Positions 14,133 through 24,300 of a stretch of DNA of 28,163 nucleotides are shown one piece after another. The stretch spans positions 1-28,163 of IMG/VR virus record IMGVR_UViG_3300044974_000661. The stretch is one strand, 5' to 3'. The notes below the pieces were generated by a model. The model ran no database searches, had not been told where the DNA came from, and worked only from the letters and a program-made list of their open reading frames with translations. Position 1 is the stretch's first letter; every line of letters begins with the position of its first letter. A program made the translations under genes and the position numbers. The DNA is from a virus.

Positions 14133-15116
14133 ATGGCAGAGATATACAAAAACACTAATACAGCGGTATCAACAAAATTATATATTAATGGAGAAGCTGT
14201 ACAGCCTGAAGGCGACGTAGTTGTTTATTTTTCAGATATAACTGAAGATCCTAAAGTATCTCCTGCAATTGACCCAGAAGATGTTATTCTAACACTTACT
14301 GCTACAGAGTCAGACGTAGATTTTAGCGTTTACTCTGTAATTGTTCCAGTAACTTATGCGAATCGAAATAGAAAATATAAATTGCAGTGGGTGTATGAAT
14401 ATAATTCCACAACATATTATCACTACACATATCTAGACGTAGTTACACCATATATCTCTATAGAAGAAGCTCTAGAGGATTTAGGTGTTGGGTCTGATGC
14501 AAATGATCCAAATTATAAATCATATCACGAATTAAGAATGGCAGAGAAGTACGCTAGAAAACAAGTGGAACACTTCACTGGACAAAAATTTTATTTGCAT
14601 GATAATAAATTTACAATTATGGGTAATGACTCATCAGTATTACCATTGCCGAGCAAAATTTATCAACTCCATACATTACATCAAAATGATAATATATTGA
14701 TAGATAATTTAAACAATATAAATAATATTGGTTACATTATTGAGCCAACTGCAAGCGGATTTGGAATTAAAATAAATCAGTCTTCTTTAATTGAAGGAGA
14801 TACGTATATTGCAAATGGTATGGTTCCTCCATCAATTCATGATGTTTCACCAAACATATTTAAGGCAAATAAATCATATGATGTCTATGCTAGATTTGGA
14901 TGGCATTCCGTACCAGATGACGTAGAGCAAGCTACAATAGAAATAATGAGATCGTATTTTTCAAAAGATAGAGCATGGAGAGATAAATACGTAAATAAAA
15001 TATCAACAACAGATTGGGACTTTGAGTTTAAATCAGAAGCATTCAATGGAACTGGGTCTTCATATGCAGACAAACTTCTTCTTGATTATGTTATAACTCA
15101 AATGGTAGTGGTATGA
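14133..15116 (+). CDS. Head-tail connector (adaptor) with an extra N-terminal beta domain
   Basis: 327 residues. Residues ~105-327 fit a head-tail adaptor. They start with ISIEEALEDLG, continue through a helical segment with MAEKYARKQVEHFTGQKF, and end in a helix that begins PDDVEQATIEIMRSYF with a DYVITQM tail. The first ~105 residues are beta-rich (VSTKLYINGEAVQPEG...YKLQWVYEYNSTTYYHYTYLDVVTP), an addition to the usual adaptor that resembles a small Ig-like decoration. The adaptor ring would dock on the portal. The start lacks a Shine-Dalgarno. Its stop overlaps the following ATG. Confidence 0.72.
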   Translation: MAEIYKNTNTAVSTKLYINGEAVQPEGDVVVYFSDITEDPKVSPAIDPEDVILTLTATESDVDFSVYSVIVPVTYANRNRKYKLQWVYEYNSTTYYHYTYLDVVTPYISIEEALEDLGVGSDANDPNYKSYHELRMAEKYARKQVEHFTGQKFYLHDNKFTIMGNDSSVLPLPSKIYQLHTLHQNDNILIDNLNNINNIGYIIEPTASGFGIKINQSSLIEGDTYIANGMVPPSIHDVSPNIFKANKSYDVYARFGWHSVPDDVEQATIEIMRSYFSKDRAWRDKYVNKISTTDWDFEFKSEAFNGTGSSYADKLLLDYVITQMVVV

Positions 15117-15541
15117 TGTTTAGCGTTGTAGACGGTCTATTGTCTATGACTTTAGATGTTTATAGACAAGAGGAAGAACAAGATCCAGACACTGGCGTTA
15201 TGAAAAGGCAATTTATGTATTATAAAACTTTGCCTTGTTACGCCAGAGGTGTTGTTGCTCAAAATGTTACAAGAAATTTAGATAAACAAATTTTTTCAAA
15301 CAAATATGAAAATCAGCAGTATTTAGAAGTTAGAACAATTGATAGGCTAACTCAGAGAGAAAAAATTTCTAATATAAAAGATTCCAATGGAAACCCAATA
15401 TGGTTTGAATTAAATTATCCAAATGATACTGCAACTGTGTTTGAAGTAGTAGGATCAACACCAATTACTGATCCATTCGGTTCGGTGGTTGGATATAATA
15501 CATCACTAAAGAGATCGGAGAATCAGCAAATTGGCTTCTGA
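15113..15541 (+). CDS. Probable head-tail stopper/neck protein
   Basis: 142 residues, the usual size for a stopper. The sequence is beta-rich (MTLDVYRQEEEQDPDTGVMKRQF, then YLEVRTIDRLTQREKISNI, then ATVFEVVGSTPITDPFG). The N-terminal DVYRQEEEQDPDTG segment is like those of SPP1 gp16/HK97 neck proteins. It overlaps the connector by four nt (ATGA) and lies in the classic adaptor-stopper-tail completion order. The function rests on order and general character, not on a decisive motif. Confidence 0.55.
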   Translation: MMFSVVDGLLSMTLDVYRQEEEQDPDTGVMKRQFMYYKTLPCYARGVVAQNVTRNLDKQIFSNKYENQQYLEVRTIDRLTQREKISNIKDSNGNPIWFELNYPNDTATVFEVVGSTPITDPFGSVVGYNTSLKRSENQQIGF

Positions 15542-16322
15542 GGCAATGGCATTGCAAGCTGCAAGCGGACTAGTTAGTTTAATGGCTGGTCAGCCTGTAA
15601 GTGGTGCAATTAAAGATTCCACGGTGGCGCAAATATCTGCTGCAATATTTTATAAAACAAATGTGCTTGCTAAATTAACTGCAAACAAAACATTTCAAAG
15701 TTCTTTTCAAAATGTTTTATTTAAACAAATAGATGAAGATTTTGGTCAGTATATAGATGCAAAAGCAAGAACATCTCCAAAATCTTTACACCACGTTTAC
15801 GAGTGGGGCAAGGCTGGGAATAGATCTGCAAGACTATTTAAATTAAATAAAATTTCTCAACAAGGATTAATGTTTCAAATTAATTATGAGCTTCTAGATT
15901 CCAGATCATTTGTTCCTTCAGAAACATCAAAACGTAGTCATGTTTTTATTAAAAAAGCTTCGGTTATGGAAGAAGGAAAATCTGTAGTTATCAAGCCTAG
16001 ATTTTCAGAAAGATTATCTTTTAATATTGACGGTAATACAATATTTATGCCTAAAGGAGAATCTGTTACGGTTAAAAAACCAGGAGGCGTGGCTACAAAA
16101 AATTCATTTTTAGCAGCGTATAAATATTTCTTTACTGGACAGCTAGTTAATATGTCGATTAAAAGATCTGGGTTTCAACGTTTATTTAATTCTAGTATCT
16201 CAAAAGCCCTTGAGGTGCCCGTACAAATTAAAACTGTGAGGTATAGCTTCTCACCTAACAGTATAGCCAGCGAGGCTGAGGCAGCCCTTCTAGGGGCTTT
16301 TTCGGGGGTATCTAATGGTTAA
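15531..16322 (+). CDS. Neck/tail-completion protein, 263 residues
   Basis: Not matched to a specific family with confidence. It lies between stopper and tail terminator, the position of HK97 gp10-like tail-completion proteins, but is longer than those usually are. It is basic and Ser/Lys-rich with alternating helices and strands (FQNVLFKQIDEDFGQYIDAK; INYELLDSRSFVPSE; VVIKPRFSERLSFNIDG). The TTG start at 15531 follows GGAG (15517-15520) at ten nt and overlaps the preceding stop; ATG 15546 is an alternative. The last ~20 codons are GC-richer and contain a terminator-like hairpin. Confidence 0.6.
   Translation: MASEAMALQAASGLVSLMAGQPVSGAIKDSTVAQISAAIFYKTNVLAKLTANKTFQSSFQNVLFKQIDEDFGQYIDAKARTSPKSLHHVYEWGKAGNRSARLFKLNKISQQGLMFQINYELLDSRSFVPSETSKRSHVFIKKASVMEEGKSVVIKPRFSERLSFNIDGNTIFMPKGESVTVKKPGGVATKNSFLAAYKYFFTGQLVNMSIKRSGFQRLFNSSISKALEVPVQIKTVRYSFSPNSIASEAEAALLGAFSGVSNG
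16283..16302 (+). terminator. Terminator-like hairpin inside the end of the neck gene
   Basis: AGCCCT (16283-16288) pairs with the G-rich arm ending GGGGCT (16293-16298), followed by T residues to 16302. The stem is short (5-6 bp) and lies in coding sequence, so it would act at most as a partial attenuator. Confidence 0.35.
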
Positions 16323-16824
16323 CTATAAGCTTGATGCTATGTTTGAGTTAAGGAAGTATCTTTGGAATAAATTAAAGGATACAGATATCTTTGATGAAAA
16401 TAATTATTATGCTGATAATTTAAAAGAAACATTGATACCAATTATTCCAGTTCAGCAAGCCCCAGAAATGAATCAATTTTTGAGCGGGAAAAAACATATA
16501 GTTTATGACAAAATAGGTTTATCATACGAAGACAATTGGCTCATATGCTGTGAGCAAATACTATTTACTATATATTCTACAGAGGTTTCAGATATAGTCG
16601 AAATAAGAAATTTTATGACGGACGAATTTAGAAGGATGGATGATTCAGCTAGGGACATAAACAAATGGTCTAATCTTTCTGACAAGTTTAAATTTCATAG
16701 CCTATTCATTGCTGACATTTCCCCAATTAAGCCATCAGAAGAAATACAGGGCTTTTTAGCGTCAGACGTAATTCTTGAGGTAAAATATTCAAGAATTACA
16801 GACAATAATGGCAGGTTTGCCTAG
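16315..16824 (+). CDS. Probable tail terminator protein
   Basis: 169 residues, the usual size for a tail terminator (gpU/HK97 gp11-like). It starts with a helix (AMFELRKYLWNKLKDT), then strands (KHIVYDKIGLSYEDNWLICCEQILFTIYS) and a second helix (DIVEIRNFMTDEFRRMDD). It ends with a strand (DVILEVKYSRI). This alpha/beta order fits the fold. The position just before the major tail gene supports it. The ATG overlaps the upstream gene by eight nt, with only a G-run ahead of it as a possible ribosome binding site. Confidence 0.65.
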   Translation: MVNYKLDAMFELRKYLWNKLKDTDIFDENNYYADNLKETLIPIIPVQQAPEMNQFLSGKKHIVYDKIGLSYEDNWLICCEQILFTIYSTEVSDIVEIRNFMTDEFRRMDDSARDINKWSNLSDKFKFHSLFIADISPIKPSEEIQGFLASDVILEVKYSRITDNNGRFA

Positions 16825-16844
16825 TTTGCTTTAGGCTGTATTAT
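16816..16844 (+). promoter_or_regulatory. Probable promoter for the major tail protein
   Basis: TTTGCC (16816-16821), 17 nt, TATTAT (16839-16844). The ~105-nt gap before the ATG at 16929 would form a leader with an AT-alternating stretch (about 16886-16899) and AGGAGG (16915-16920). Confidence 0.5.
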
Positions 16845-16928
16845 ACTCTAAAATTAGTCCTAGAGGAAAGGGCCTAGCCAGCCACAAATATATATATATT
16901 ACATTTCATGAAATAGGAGGTTTAATTC

Positions 16929-17609
16929 ATGGCACAATCAGCAGGTAATGCTAAAAATATTCTCGTTGGTGCTTCTCCATTGTTTATTTCAAACATTGAT
17001 ATTACAGAAGGATCAGCATACAAGGAAAACGCAGAACCAGGCTCAACAGATGCAGCTGCATATGAGACAACAAAATCTTATACAGATACACTTAATGGTG
17101 TAACAAGCGGTGCATTCTATTACAGAAACGTTGGTTTTACTAACAATGGTCTTCAGATCACATATAACCCAACATACGATTCTGTAACTGTTGACCAGTT
17201 GCTTGATACAGCTAAGCTGTTCAAGTCTGCGATGGAGGTTATGATCGCAACAGAAATGTCCGAAGGTACACTAGAAAATGTTCTAGTTGTATTTGGACAG
17301 GGATCAGACACTTTAACATCACCATCTACAGGAACACAAAGCGGAAATGATGTTCTCGCACTTGCGGGTGGATCATTAGGTGAAGCTCCAACAGAGCGTC
17401 AGCTAATTGCAGTTGGACAAGCTCCAACAACAGCTTCTCCAAAGACAGAGCGTGTATATTATGCACGTCGTGTTCTTTCTGTACAACAGTCACAGTTCTC
17501 TTTGGCTCGTACAACTCCAACCACTTTCCCAGTAACATTCCGTCTTCTTCCAGATGCTTCAAAGGTCGGTCAAGAATACGGTTTAATTATTGACCGTGCT
17601 TGGGCATAA
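16929..17609 (+). CDS. Major tail (tube) protein
   Basis: 226 residues, just downstream of the terminator gene and upstream of the assembly chaperones, the invariant place of the tail tube subunit. It starts with AKNILVGASPLFISNIDI. The rest is beta-rich with a tube-like core (GAFYYRNVGFTNNGLQITYNP) and a C-terminal strand pair (VTFRLLPDASKVGQEYGLIIDR). The AGGAGG eight nt before the ATG is the best Shine-Dalgarno in the window. Arg codons are nearly all CGT, as in the capsid gene, which fits very high expression. A terminator follows the stop. Confidence 0.88.
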   Translation: MAQSAGNAKNILVGASPLFISNIDITEGSAYKENAEPGSTDAAAYETTKSYTDTLNGVTSGAFYYRNVGFTNNGLQITYNPTYDSVTVDQLLDTAKLFKSAMEVMIATEMSEGTLENVLVVFGQGSDTLTSPSTGTQSGNDVLALAGGSLGEAPTERQLIAVGQAPTTASPKTERVYYARRVLSVQQSQFSLARTTPTTFPVTFRLLPDASKVGQEYGLIIDRAWA

Positions 17610-17631
17610 TAATTAATTTTAATTATTAAAT

Positions 17632-17656
17632 AAACCCCCCAGAAATGGGGGGTTTT
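17632..17656 (+). terminator. Intrinsic terminator after the major tail gene
   Basis: AAACCCCCCA (17632-17641) pairs perfectly with TGGGGGGTTT (17646-17655) around a GAAA tetraloop, and a T follows the stem before CATT. This is a strong hairpin. Confidence 0.92.
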
Positions 17657-17659
17657 CAT

Positions 17660-17688
17660 TTGTAGTGTTAATATCCTTATGTTATAAT
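17660..17688 (+). promoter_or_regulatory. Extended -10 promoter for the chaperone/tape-measure operon
   Basis: TTGTAG (17660-17665), 17 nt, TATAAT (17683-17688), with TG at 17680-17681 making an extended -10. The -10 ends 27 nt before the TTG start at 17716. Confidence 0.68.
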
Positions 17689-17715
17689 AATTGAGACATC
17701 CTTAAGGAGGATAAA

Positions 17716-18048
17716 TTGGCTACAAAAGTATACGACGTAGAAGAGATTGAATTACAAAATGGTGATAAGGCTAAACTTAAACCATTATCAATCAAGCAGC
17801 TCCGTAAATTCATGGAAGTTGTAAAAAAGACACAAGATTCAACAGATGAGAATGTTACGCTTAGCATTCTAATTGATGCATGTGCAGTTGCACTTGAAAC
17901 TCAATTACCAGATCTTGTTGCAGATAGAGATAAACTTGAAGACGCTTTGGACGTACCTACTATTAATCGCATTCTAGAAGTTTGCGGTGGAATTAAGATG
18001 GACGACCCAAACCTGATAGCGGCAGCGGTTCTAGCTGGTCAGAACTAG
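17716..18048 (+). CDS. Tail assembly chaperone, short product (gpG-like)
   Basis: 110 residues. The opening (ATKVYDVEEIELQNGDKAKLKPLSIKQLRKFMEVV) and a helical second half match the short chaperone encoded between tail tube and tape measure in siphoviruses. It would coat the tape measure during tail polymerisation. The TTG start is set by AAGGAGG (17704-17710) five nt upstream. Near its 3' end lies a CCCAAAC slippery heptamer from which the long product is made by -1 frameshifting. Confidence 0.85.
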   Translation: MATKVYDVEEIELQNGDKAKLKPLSIKQLRKFMEVVKKTQDSTDENVTLSILIDACAVALETQLPDLVADRDKLEDALDVPTINRILEVCGGIKMDDPNLIAAAVLAGQN

Positions 18049-18377
18049 ACTTAGCCGCACTAGAAGGACAAGTATTTCTTCTTGGGCATTGGAAGAATTA
18101 CGAAGAATTAGAAGAAAATTTATCAATGCCTGAGCTCATAAGAACATTGGAAGCAATGAACGACAAAGAGCATAACCAGCGAAAATTTGCAGCATCTCTA
18201 AAAGGAATACAATTAGATGATGAAGCGAAAACAGAAAGCAAGACTTTTGACGATGTAAAAAGAAAGGCACTTGGAATTACTGCATCTGCAGATGACGTAG
18301 TTTCACTACAAGGATCTTTTGCCAGCGATGCTGGATTTGGAATCGGAATGGGTCTTGGCTATTCGAGGAGTAATTAA
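17716..18377 (+). CDS. Tail assembly chaperone, -1 frameshift product (gpGT-like)
   Basis: Ribosomes that slip at CCCAAAC read 17716..18012 and then 18012..18377 in the -1 frame, giving about 220 residues. After the shift the sequence is PDSGSGSSWSELDLAALEGQ and continues open to the TAA at 18375-18377. The T extension has LFLLGHWKNYEELEENL-type helices and a Gly-rich end. It has no plausible independent start at its beginning, since the -1 frame is open well before its first ATG at 18126. The stop overlaps the tape-measure ATG, as expected. Known in lambda-like tails: the G:GT ratio controls tail assembly. Confidence 0.85.
18006..18045 (+). promoter_or_regulatory. Programmed -1 ribosomal frameshift site
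   Basis: C CCA AAC in the zero frame at 18006-18012 is an exact X XXY YYZ heptamer. The tRNAs can re-pair on CCC and AAA. About 15 nt downstream a small hairpin is possible: GTTCT (18028-18032) with AGAAC (18041-18045), loop of eight. The zero-frame stop follows at 18046. Confidence 0.85.
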
Positions 18378-21300
18378 TGGCTGACGAACAAATTGTAACG
18401 AGTATAGTCGCCAAAGCTGACTTGTCAAGCCTTGTGTCTGAAGTACACAGGGCTACAGCAAGTTTACAGCAATTACAAAGAGAATTATTAACATCAAATA
18501 AATCTATAGCAGCCTCAACAAAAGTTGCACAAAATGCTTTTAGAGATACCCTTACTAAAAGTGGTATGTATTCAAGCCACTTTGTTAATTTACAATCTGA
18601 CGTAGATAAATTTGGTAAAAATTTAGATGCTGGTAGATTAAAACTTAGAGACTATTTCCAAACATTTAGAACTCATTTATCCACAACAGGCGGAATGATG
18701 AGAGAGCTTGCTAAAGAGCAAGTAATGTTACAAAACTCAATACTTCAACCATTAGGCAGAAACGCCCAGGGTTTAATGCAGTACAATGTAATGATTCCAA
18801 GAGGCCTAGATGCTATAAAGAGTAAAATGCAGCTTGCTAATATGGAAGCCATGATTATGAATAGAACTCTTTCTCAAGGTTCTACAGCATTAATTAACTG
18901 GGGTAAAAATACACAGTGGGCTGGTCGTCAGTTAACTGTTGGTTTAACTGTTCCGCTAGCAATGTTTGGTGCTCAAGCAGCAAAAGCTTTTAGAGAAGCT
19001 GATCAAGAATTAACAAGATTAGTAAAGGTTTATGGAGACATATCTGGCTCAACATCAACCGACCTAGCTAAAATTAGAAAAGATGTTACTCAAACAGCTA
19101 AAGAATTATCTTCAGCCATGGGAGTTTCATTTAAAGAAACAATAGGTTTGGCTGCTGATATTGCTGCTACAGGACAACAGGGTGAACAGTTATTAGGTTC
19201 ATTAAAAGAAACTACAAGACTTGCAGTACTAGGTGAAGTCGACAGAGCTGAAGCCATGAAAGCTACTTTAGCAATTCAAACTGCTTTTAAATCAAATACA
19301 AAAGAATTAACAGAATCAATTAACTTTTTAAACGCAGTAGAAAACCAAACATCAACAACTCTAAATGACTTAGTTGATGCAATTCCAAAAGCTGGAACTG
19401 TTGTAAAACAATTGGGCGGAGACGTACAAGATTTAGCTTTGTATTTAACAGCAATGCGTGAAGGTGGAGTAAATGCTTCAGAAGCAGCAAACGCATTGAA
19501 GTCTGGTTTAGCTTCTATGATTAACCCAACAAAACAAACTATAGGGATTATGTCAGACTTTGGTATAGATATAATGGGTATGGTTCAAAGAAATACTGGC
19601 GATACAACAGGCATGATATTAGATTTACAAAAAGCATTAGATGGCCTAGACCCATTAAGCAAAGCAAGAGCATTAGAGCAAATGTTTGGTAAATTCCAAT
19701 TTGCTAGAATGGCAGCTTTGTTTAATAATTTAGGAAAAGAAGGCAGTCAGACTTTACAGGTCATGAACCTAATGAATGCCAGCGCATCACAATTAGCAGA
19801 GGTGGCAGGCCGAGAATTAAGTCTTGTAACAGAGTCTGCATCTGGAAAATATAGAAGAGCAATAGAAGGATTAAGAGCAAGTCTTGCAGATGTTGGAGAA
19901 GAGTTTTTAGGGGTAGCAACTAAATTTATTAATGCGTTTACAAAAGTATTAGATTTTTTCAACAATTTGCCAGATCCAATTAAAAAAGCAGTTACATATT
20001 TAGGTGGATTTACAGCAGTTATTGGTCCAATAATTATGTTAACTGGTGTTCTTGCTAACTTCTTTGGGTATATAACTAAGGGTATTGTTTCTCTAAGAGC
20101 ATTTTTCCAGGGTTCTCGTGGATGGAAGATGCTAACGCCAGAAATGATTGCAGCAGAAAAAGCTGCACAAATGGTTGAAAAATCTTTTTATTCAGATGCG
20201 GCTGCAGCAGAAGTATTACATGGAGCATTAACAAAATTAATTACAGATTATAGAACACTACAGCAAGCAATGATTGGTGGAGTAATACCAGTTAACCCAA
20301 CTGTTGCAACACCAGCTGGAAATGTTATGATGGGAAGAAGATCGGTAGATCCGACAAATGTTTATGCTGGTGAAACAAATACAAGAGCTATGTCTCATAT
20401 TTTGCCAAGAGATCCAAATAGACCAGCTTCTATGTTTGGAGGCGTTCCAGGAGCAATACCAGTAAATCAAGCAATTGGAAGAAATATGCAAATGTATATG
20501 GACGACACACTACCACATATTCAAGGATTAACTTCAATAAAAGGAGTATCAACTGGTATAGTTGCTACAGAGGCTGCAAGATTCCATGCTCTTATGGCAA
20601 CTTTAGGAATGCAGACAGAAGCAGAAGTTGCATCATTAAAGAAAACAATAGCACTTGGAGGCACTGTAAGTTCACAGCTCCTAGATACATTTGATGACAT
20701 ATTGCCTATTACAACAAGATTAAGCCAAAATGCAGCACAACAATCTGCTGCAATTGTTGCCGAGCTACGTGCTGGCAAAATAACAGTAGATGCTGCTAAA
20801 GCACAAATAATTGCTGTTAATACTCAACTTGAGCAGTCTTTAATGTCAGAGGTTGGAGCTTATGCCGCATCTCGTGGAAGATCAATTGATTTTTATAAAG
20901 CACCATTAATGAATCAGCCAGTTGTAGATGCTAACGGACAATTCACATTAAGAGATTTATATAAAAAAGAAAATAATAGAGCTGTAATGGAGGAGTTTGG
21001 AAGACTCCGTGGTGTTAGAACATTTGGAGCCCCATATAGTATACACACAACTAGAATACCAAGATTTTATGAGGGTGGAGGTATCGAGTCATTTGGCCCA
21101 AACAAAACGCAGGTTTCTGGACCTTCTTCTGTTAATTATGACGATAGGTTAGGATCAGTTCCTGTAGGAGGATATGTATTAAATCAATCTGCTTCTATGG
21201 ATCCAATGAACAGAGATTTAGTTGCAATGGCACCAGCAACATACAACGACGGTGGTAATATAACTGCAGCACTTACTCCAAAAGAAGTAGTATTTGGTCC

Positions 21301-24300
21301 AAACATTCATAAGATTCCAGGATTGTATGAAGCAGTAGATGCTGCTAATAATGGATATAATTTTGGCGGCCATATTATGAAAAATGTAAAGACATACGGT
21401 ATGCCATTCTGGAGTGCATTCTCAAGACTAAATACAATTAACAGTAGATACACAGCTGCTAGAACAGCATCTGGCGGCATGAATGCGGCATCTGGACAGC
21501 TTGGCTGGGGCGCAGAGTATAGAGCAAGATCTATTATGCATGATGCTACAATTTTATCAGAAAGAGGAATGCCTAGAGATTTAGCCCTTGCACGTGCATC
21601 AAAAGATTTTGATGAAGCTGTGGCATTCTCTACTTATTCTTCAGGCCCTTATATGGGGTCTATAAGTAATAAGTTATGGCAACAAAAGAGACTAGATCAA
21701 TTTAAAGTTTTAGATAAGGAATTGAAAAAAACTTATAATCCTGTATATGGTATGTCTAGGTCCAACAGAGATGCTTTAGTTTTGCCAAATGAAAAAACAA
21801 TTAAGTTTTTATTAGATAATGCAGAGTCACTTGGTGGTAAAGCACACGTACAAAGAATATTTAAATCTTTAGGAATTATGGACAAAGATGGAAGTATCAA
21901 TTTGTCAGGACTTGGTAAAAAAATGGTTACTGAGCATACTCTTCCATACGGTCAATGGGGTTATAGTGCCAGAGGAAATTATGGACAGGCAATGTGGGGA
22001 GAAAAGAATATTAATGATGCTTCTAATCAATTAAGAGCTCTTTTACAGTTTAGAAAAAATGAAGTTCCAGGAAGCTTAAGAGGATTTAGTTTATATCCAG
22101 ATCAATTAATAAAGTCTGACAAAGGATTAGAAATTTATAATAAATCTTTGATGAAAAATCTTGGATTTAGCATGCAGGAATTAAATCTTTTACAAAAAAT
22201 GGGAATCACATCTCTGCCACAGATATTTAGAGAGATAGTACAGCCTGGCAAGAAATATTTGCAAGGTGTTGGCGGAACTAGAAATGTTAGAACTTTATTC
22301 CCAGCAATGGCTGCAAATTATGGAGGTCCTATCGGAAGGGCTAAAAGAAATTACGGAAACCCAATTAAGCTATTAAGCCCTACCAATATGCTTAACATTT
22401 TAAAGCAAGCAAAAGAAATGTCAAGTAAGACGTCTTTAGGAAGTTTTGCTGATACTCCTGTAACTAAATACGGACATAGATTGGTTCCTAGTTCTGGGAA
22501 AAGTTTTCCAATACCTGGCGTATCTGGTTTGTATAAAAATGAAAATGGAGATTTAGTATTTTTTAAAGGGGTTCCAAATGAGATAACAGCAAAAGCAGAA
22601 GTATATGGAACAAGGATGGCAAGAGAAGTTTTTGGATTAAATGCTCCAGTTCAAACAATAAAAACAATTATGAACCCGTTAGATCCGTCTGGCAAAACAA
22701 AATTATTAGGATTAGAATCTCCTTTTGATCCTATATTTGCCACAGGCGGAACTAAATTTACACAAGATCAAATTATAAGACAAACAATTGCTTCACTTAT
22801 AATGGGCAACAAAGATTTATCAAAATCTAATGTGTTTGGAAATGTTTTAGCAGACGTTGGTCCAGCTGGAGTATTTTCTAAAGCTTCAATGAATACCGCT
22901 CATGCAAATAGTATGCATTCAATGGAGCAGCAAGCTGCGATTAATTTACTTGCAGTTCGTGGAGGAGCTAGAAAAGATTTTGCACACAATACATCAGCCG
23001 TAGTTAGAAAAATGACACCTAAGCAGTACGGCGATAAAATGAAAAATGCAATGAAAATAATGAGACCTAAATTATTAAAATTTATTGAGTCTTTACCAGA
23101 GCCAGACAGAGGTCCTTACATTTCTCTTCTAAAAAGATTTGATGAAGGAATGAATGTGGACTGGAGTAAATATCATTCTATGCATTCTTCACCTAAGTAT
23201 AATATGGGCGGCGGTATTGTAAGACCAGGTAGGTACGCTTATGGCAGAAAAGAGCGTAGGGCGGCAGATAGGGCATCCAGAAAACGCCAAGGTTTGTCTG
23301 GCATGTCTCCAACTGTAGACGAATTTGGACATCCAATAAGACAGCTTCAGGGGATGAACCCTCTCAGAGCTCCAGAAGGAAAAGAATTTAGAAGGTTTGG
23401 TGGTTACACCTATCAAGATTTACAAGGAAGATTTGGCAATAGAGGTATTCCTGCAATAACTCCAATATTTGTAGACACTGCAGAGGTGACTGGATATTCT
23501 AAACGTGGCGGTACAGTAAGAACAAATGTTCCATACCCAGTAGACACTGGCCTAGAAAGAATGTCAGGAATACTTAGAGCAACAAGTATGGGCAATCTTG
23601 CAATATTTGATAAAATATCAAAAGTATTAGAAAAGCCATTAATTGCAATTAGAAATGCAATTATATTCCAAAATAAAAAATTAATAGAAGCTCCAAAATT
23701 AACAGGATACACTGGTGGCAAAGAGTTAGTTCACGTCCCTGGATTAGGTAAAACCTATGGAAGAGAGATTGCAACTATTCCAAATTATAGCAACAGGTTT
23801 AACGCTTCTGCAGCAGCCCTGGCTGCTAGAAATATGTTGGATCCAATGGGCAGGCCAATGCAAAGTTTTGGTAATTTAACTGGAACAGAGGCATATAGAG
23901 CTATATCATTAATGTCTAATTATGATTCTGATGGCAAATATTTAGGAACAGGTTTCCAGCAGTCTAGAATTGCAAGATTATTAGGTCAGCAAGGAATTGG
24001 CAAAGATGCAATGAGACAGGCTGGTAGGTACGCCTCATCTTGGAAACTTGTAGATCAAGAACGTGGAATTTACCAAAGAAAAGCTGCTGGCATATACGGT
24101 CTTCGTAGAAATGAATATTCTCAATTTGTTCCAGGACAAGATGGAGCAGAAGGATCATTTAGGTCTATAACAAGAGGAGAAGCTGCTGAACTAGGTTATA
24201 GAAAGAATTTCCAATTGGGAATGGGTACCCAAATGGGATTGATGATGGGTAGCCAAGTTGGCGGCATGGCATTAATGCAACAAGATCCTTCAAAGAGATA

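Noticed and set aside
16880-16920. AT-alternating stretch as a replication origin
   Set aside because: Only a short TATATATA run in the leader of the major tail gene, without iterated protein-binding repeats.
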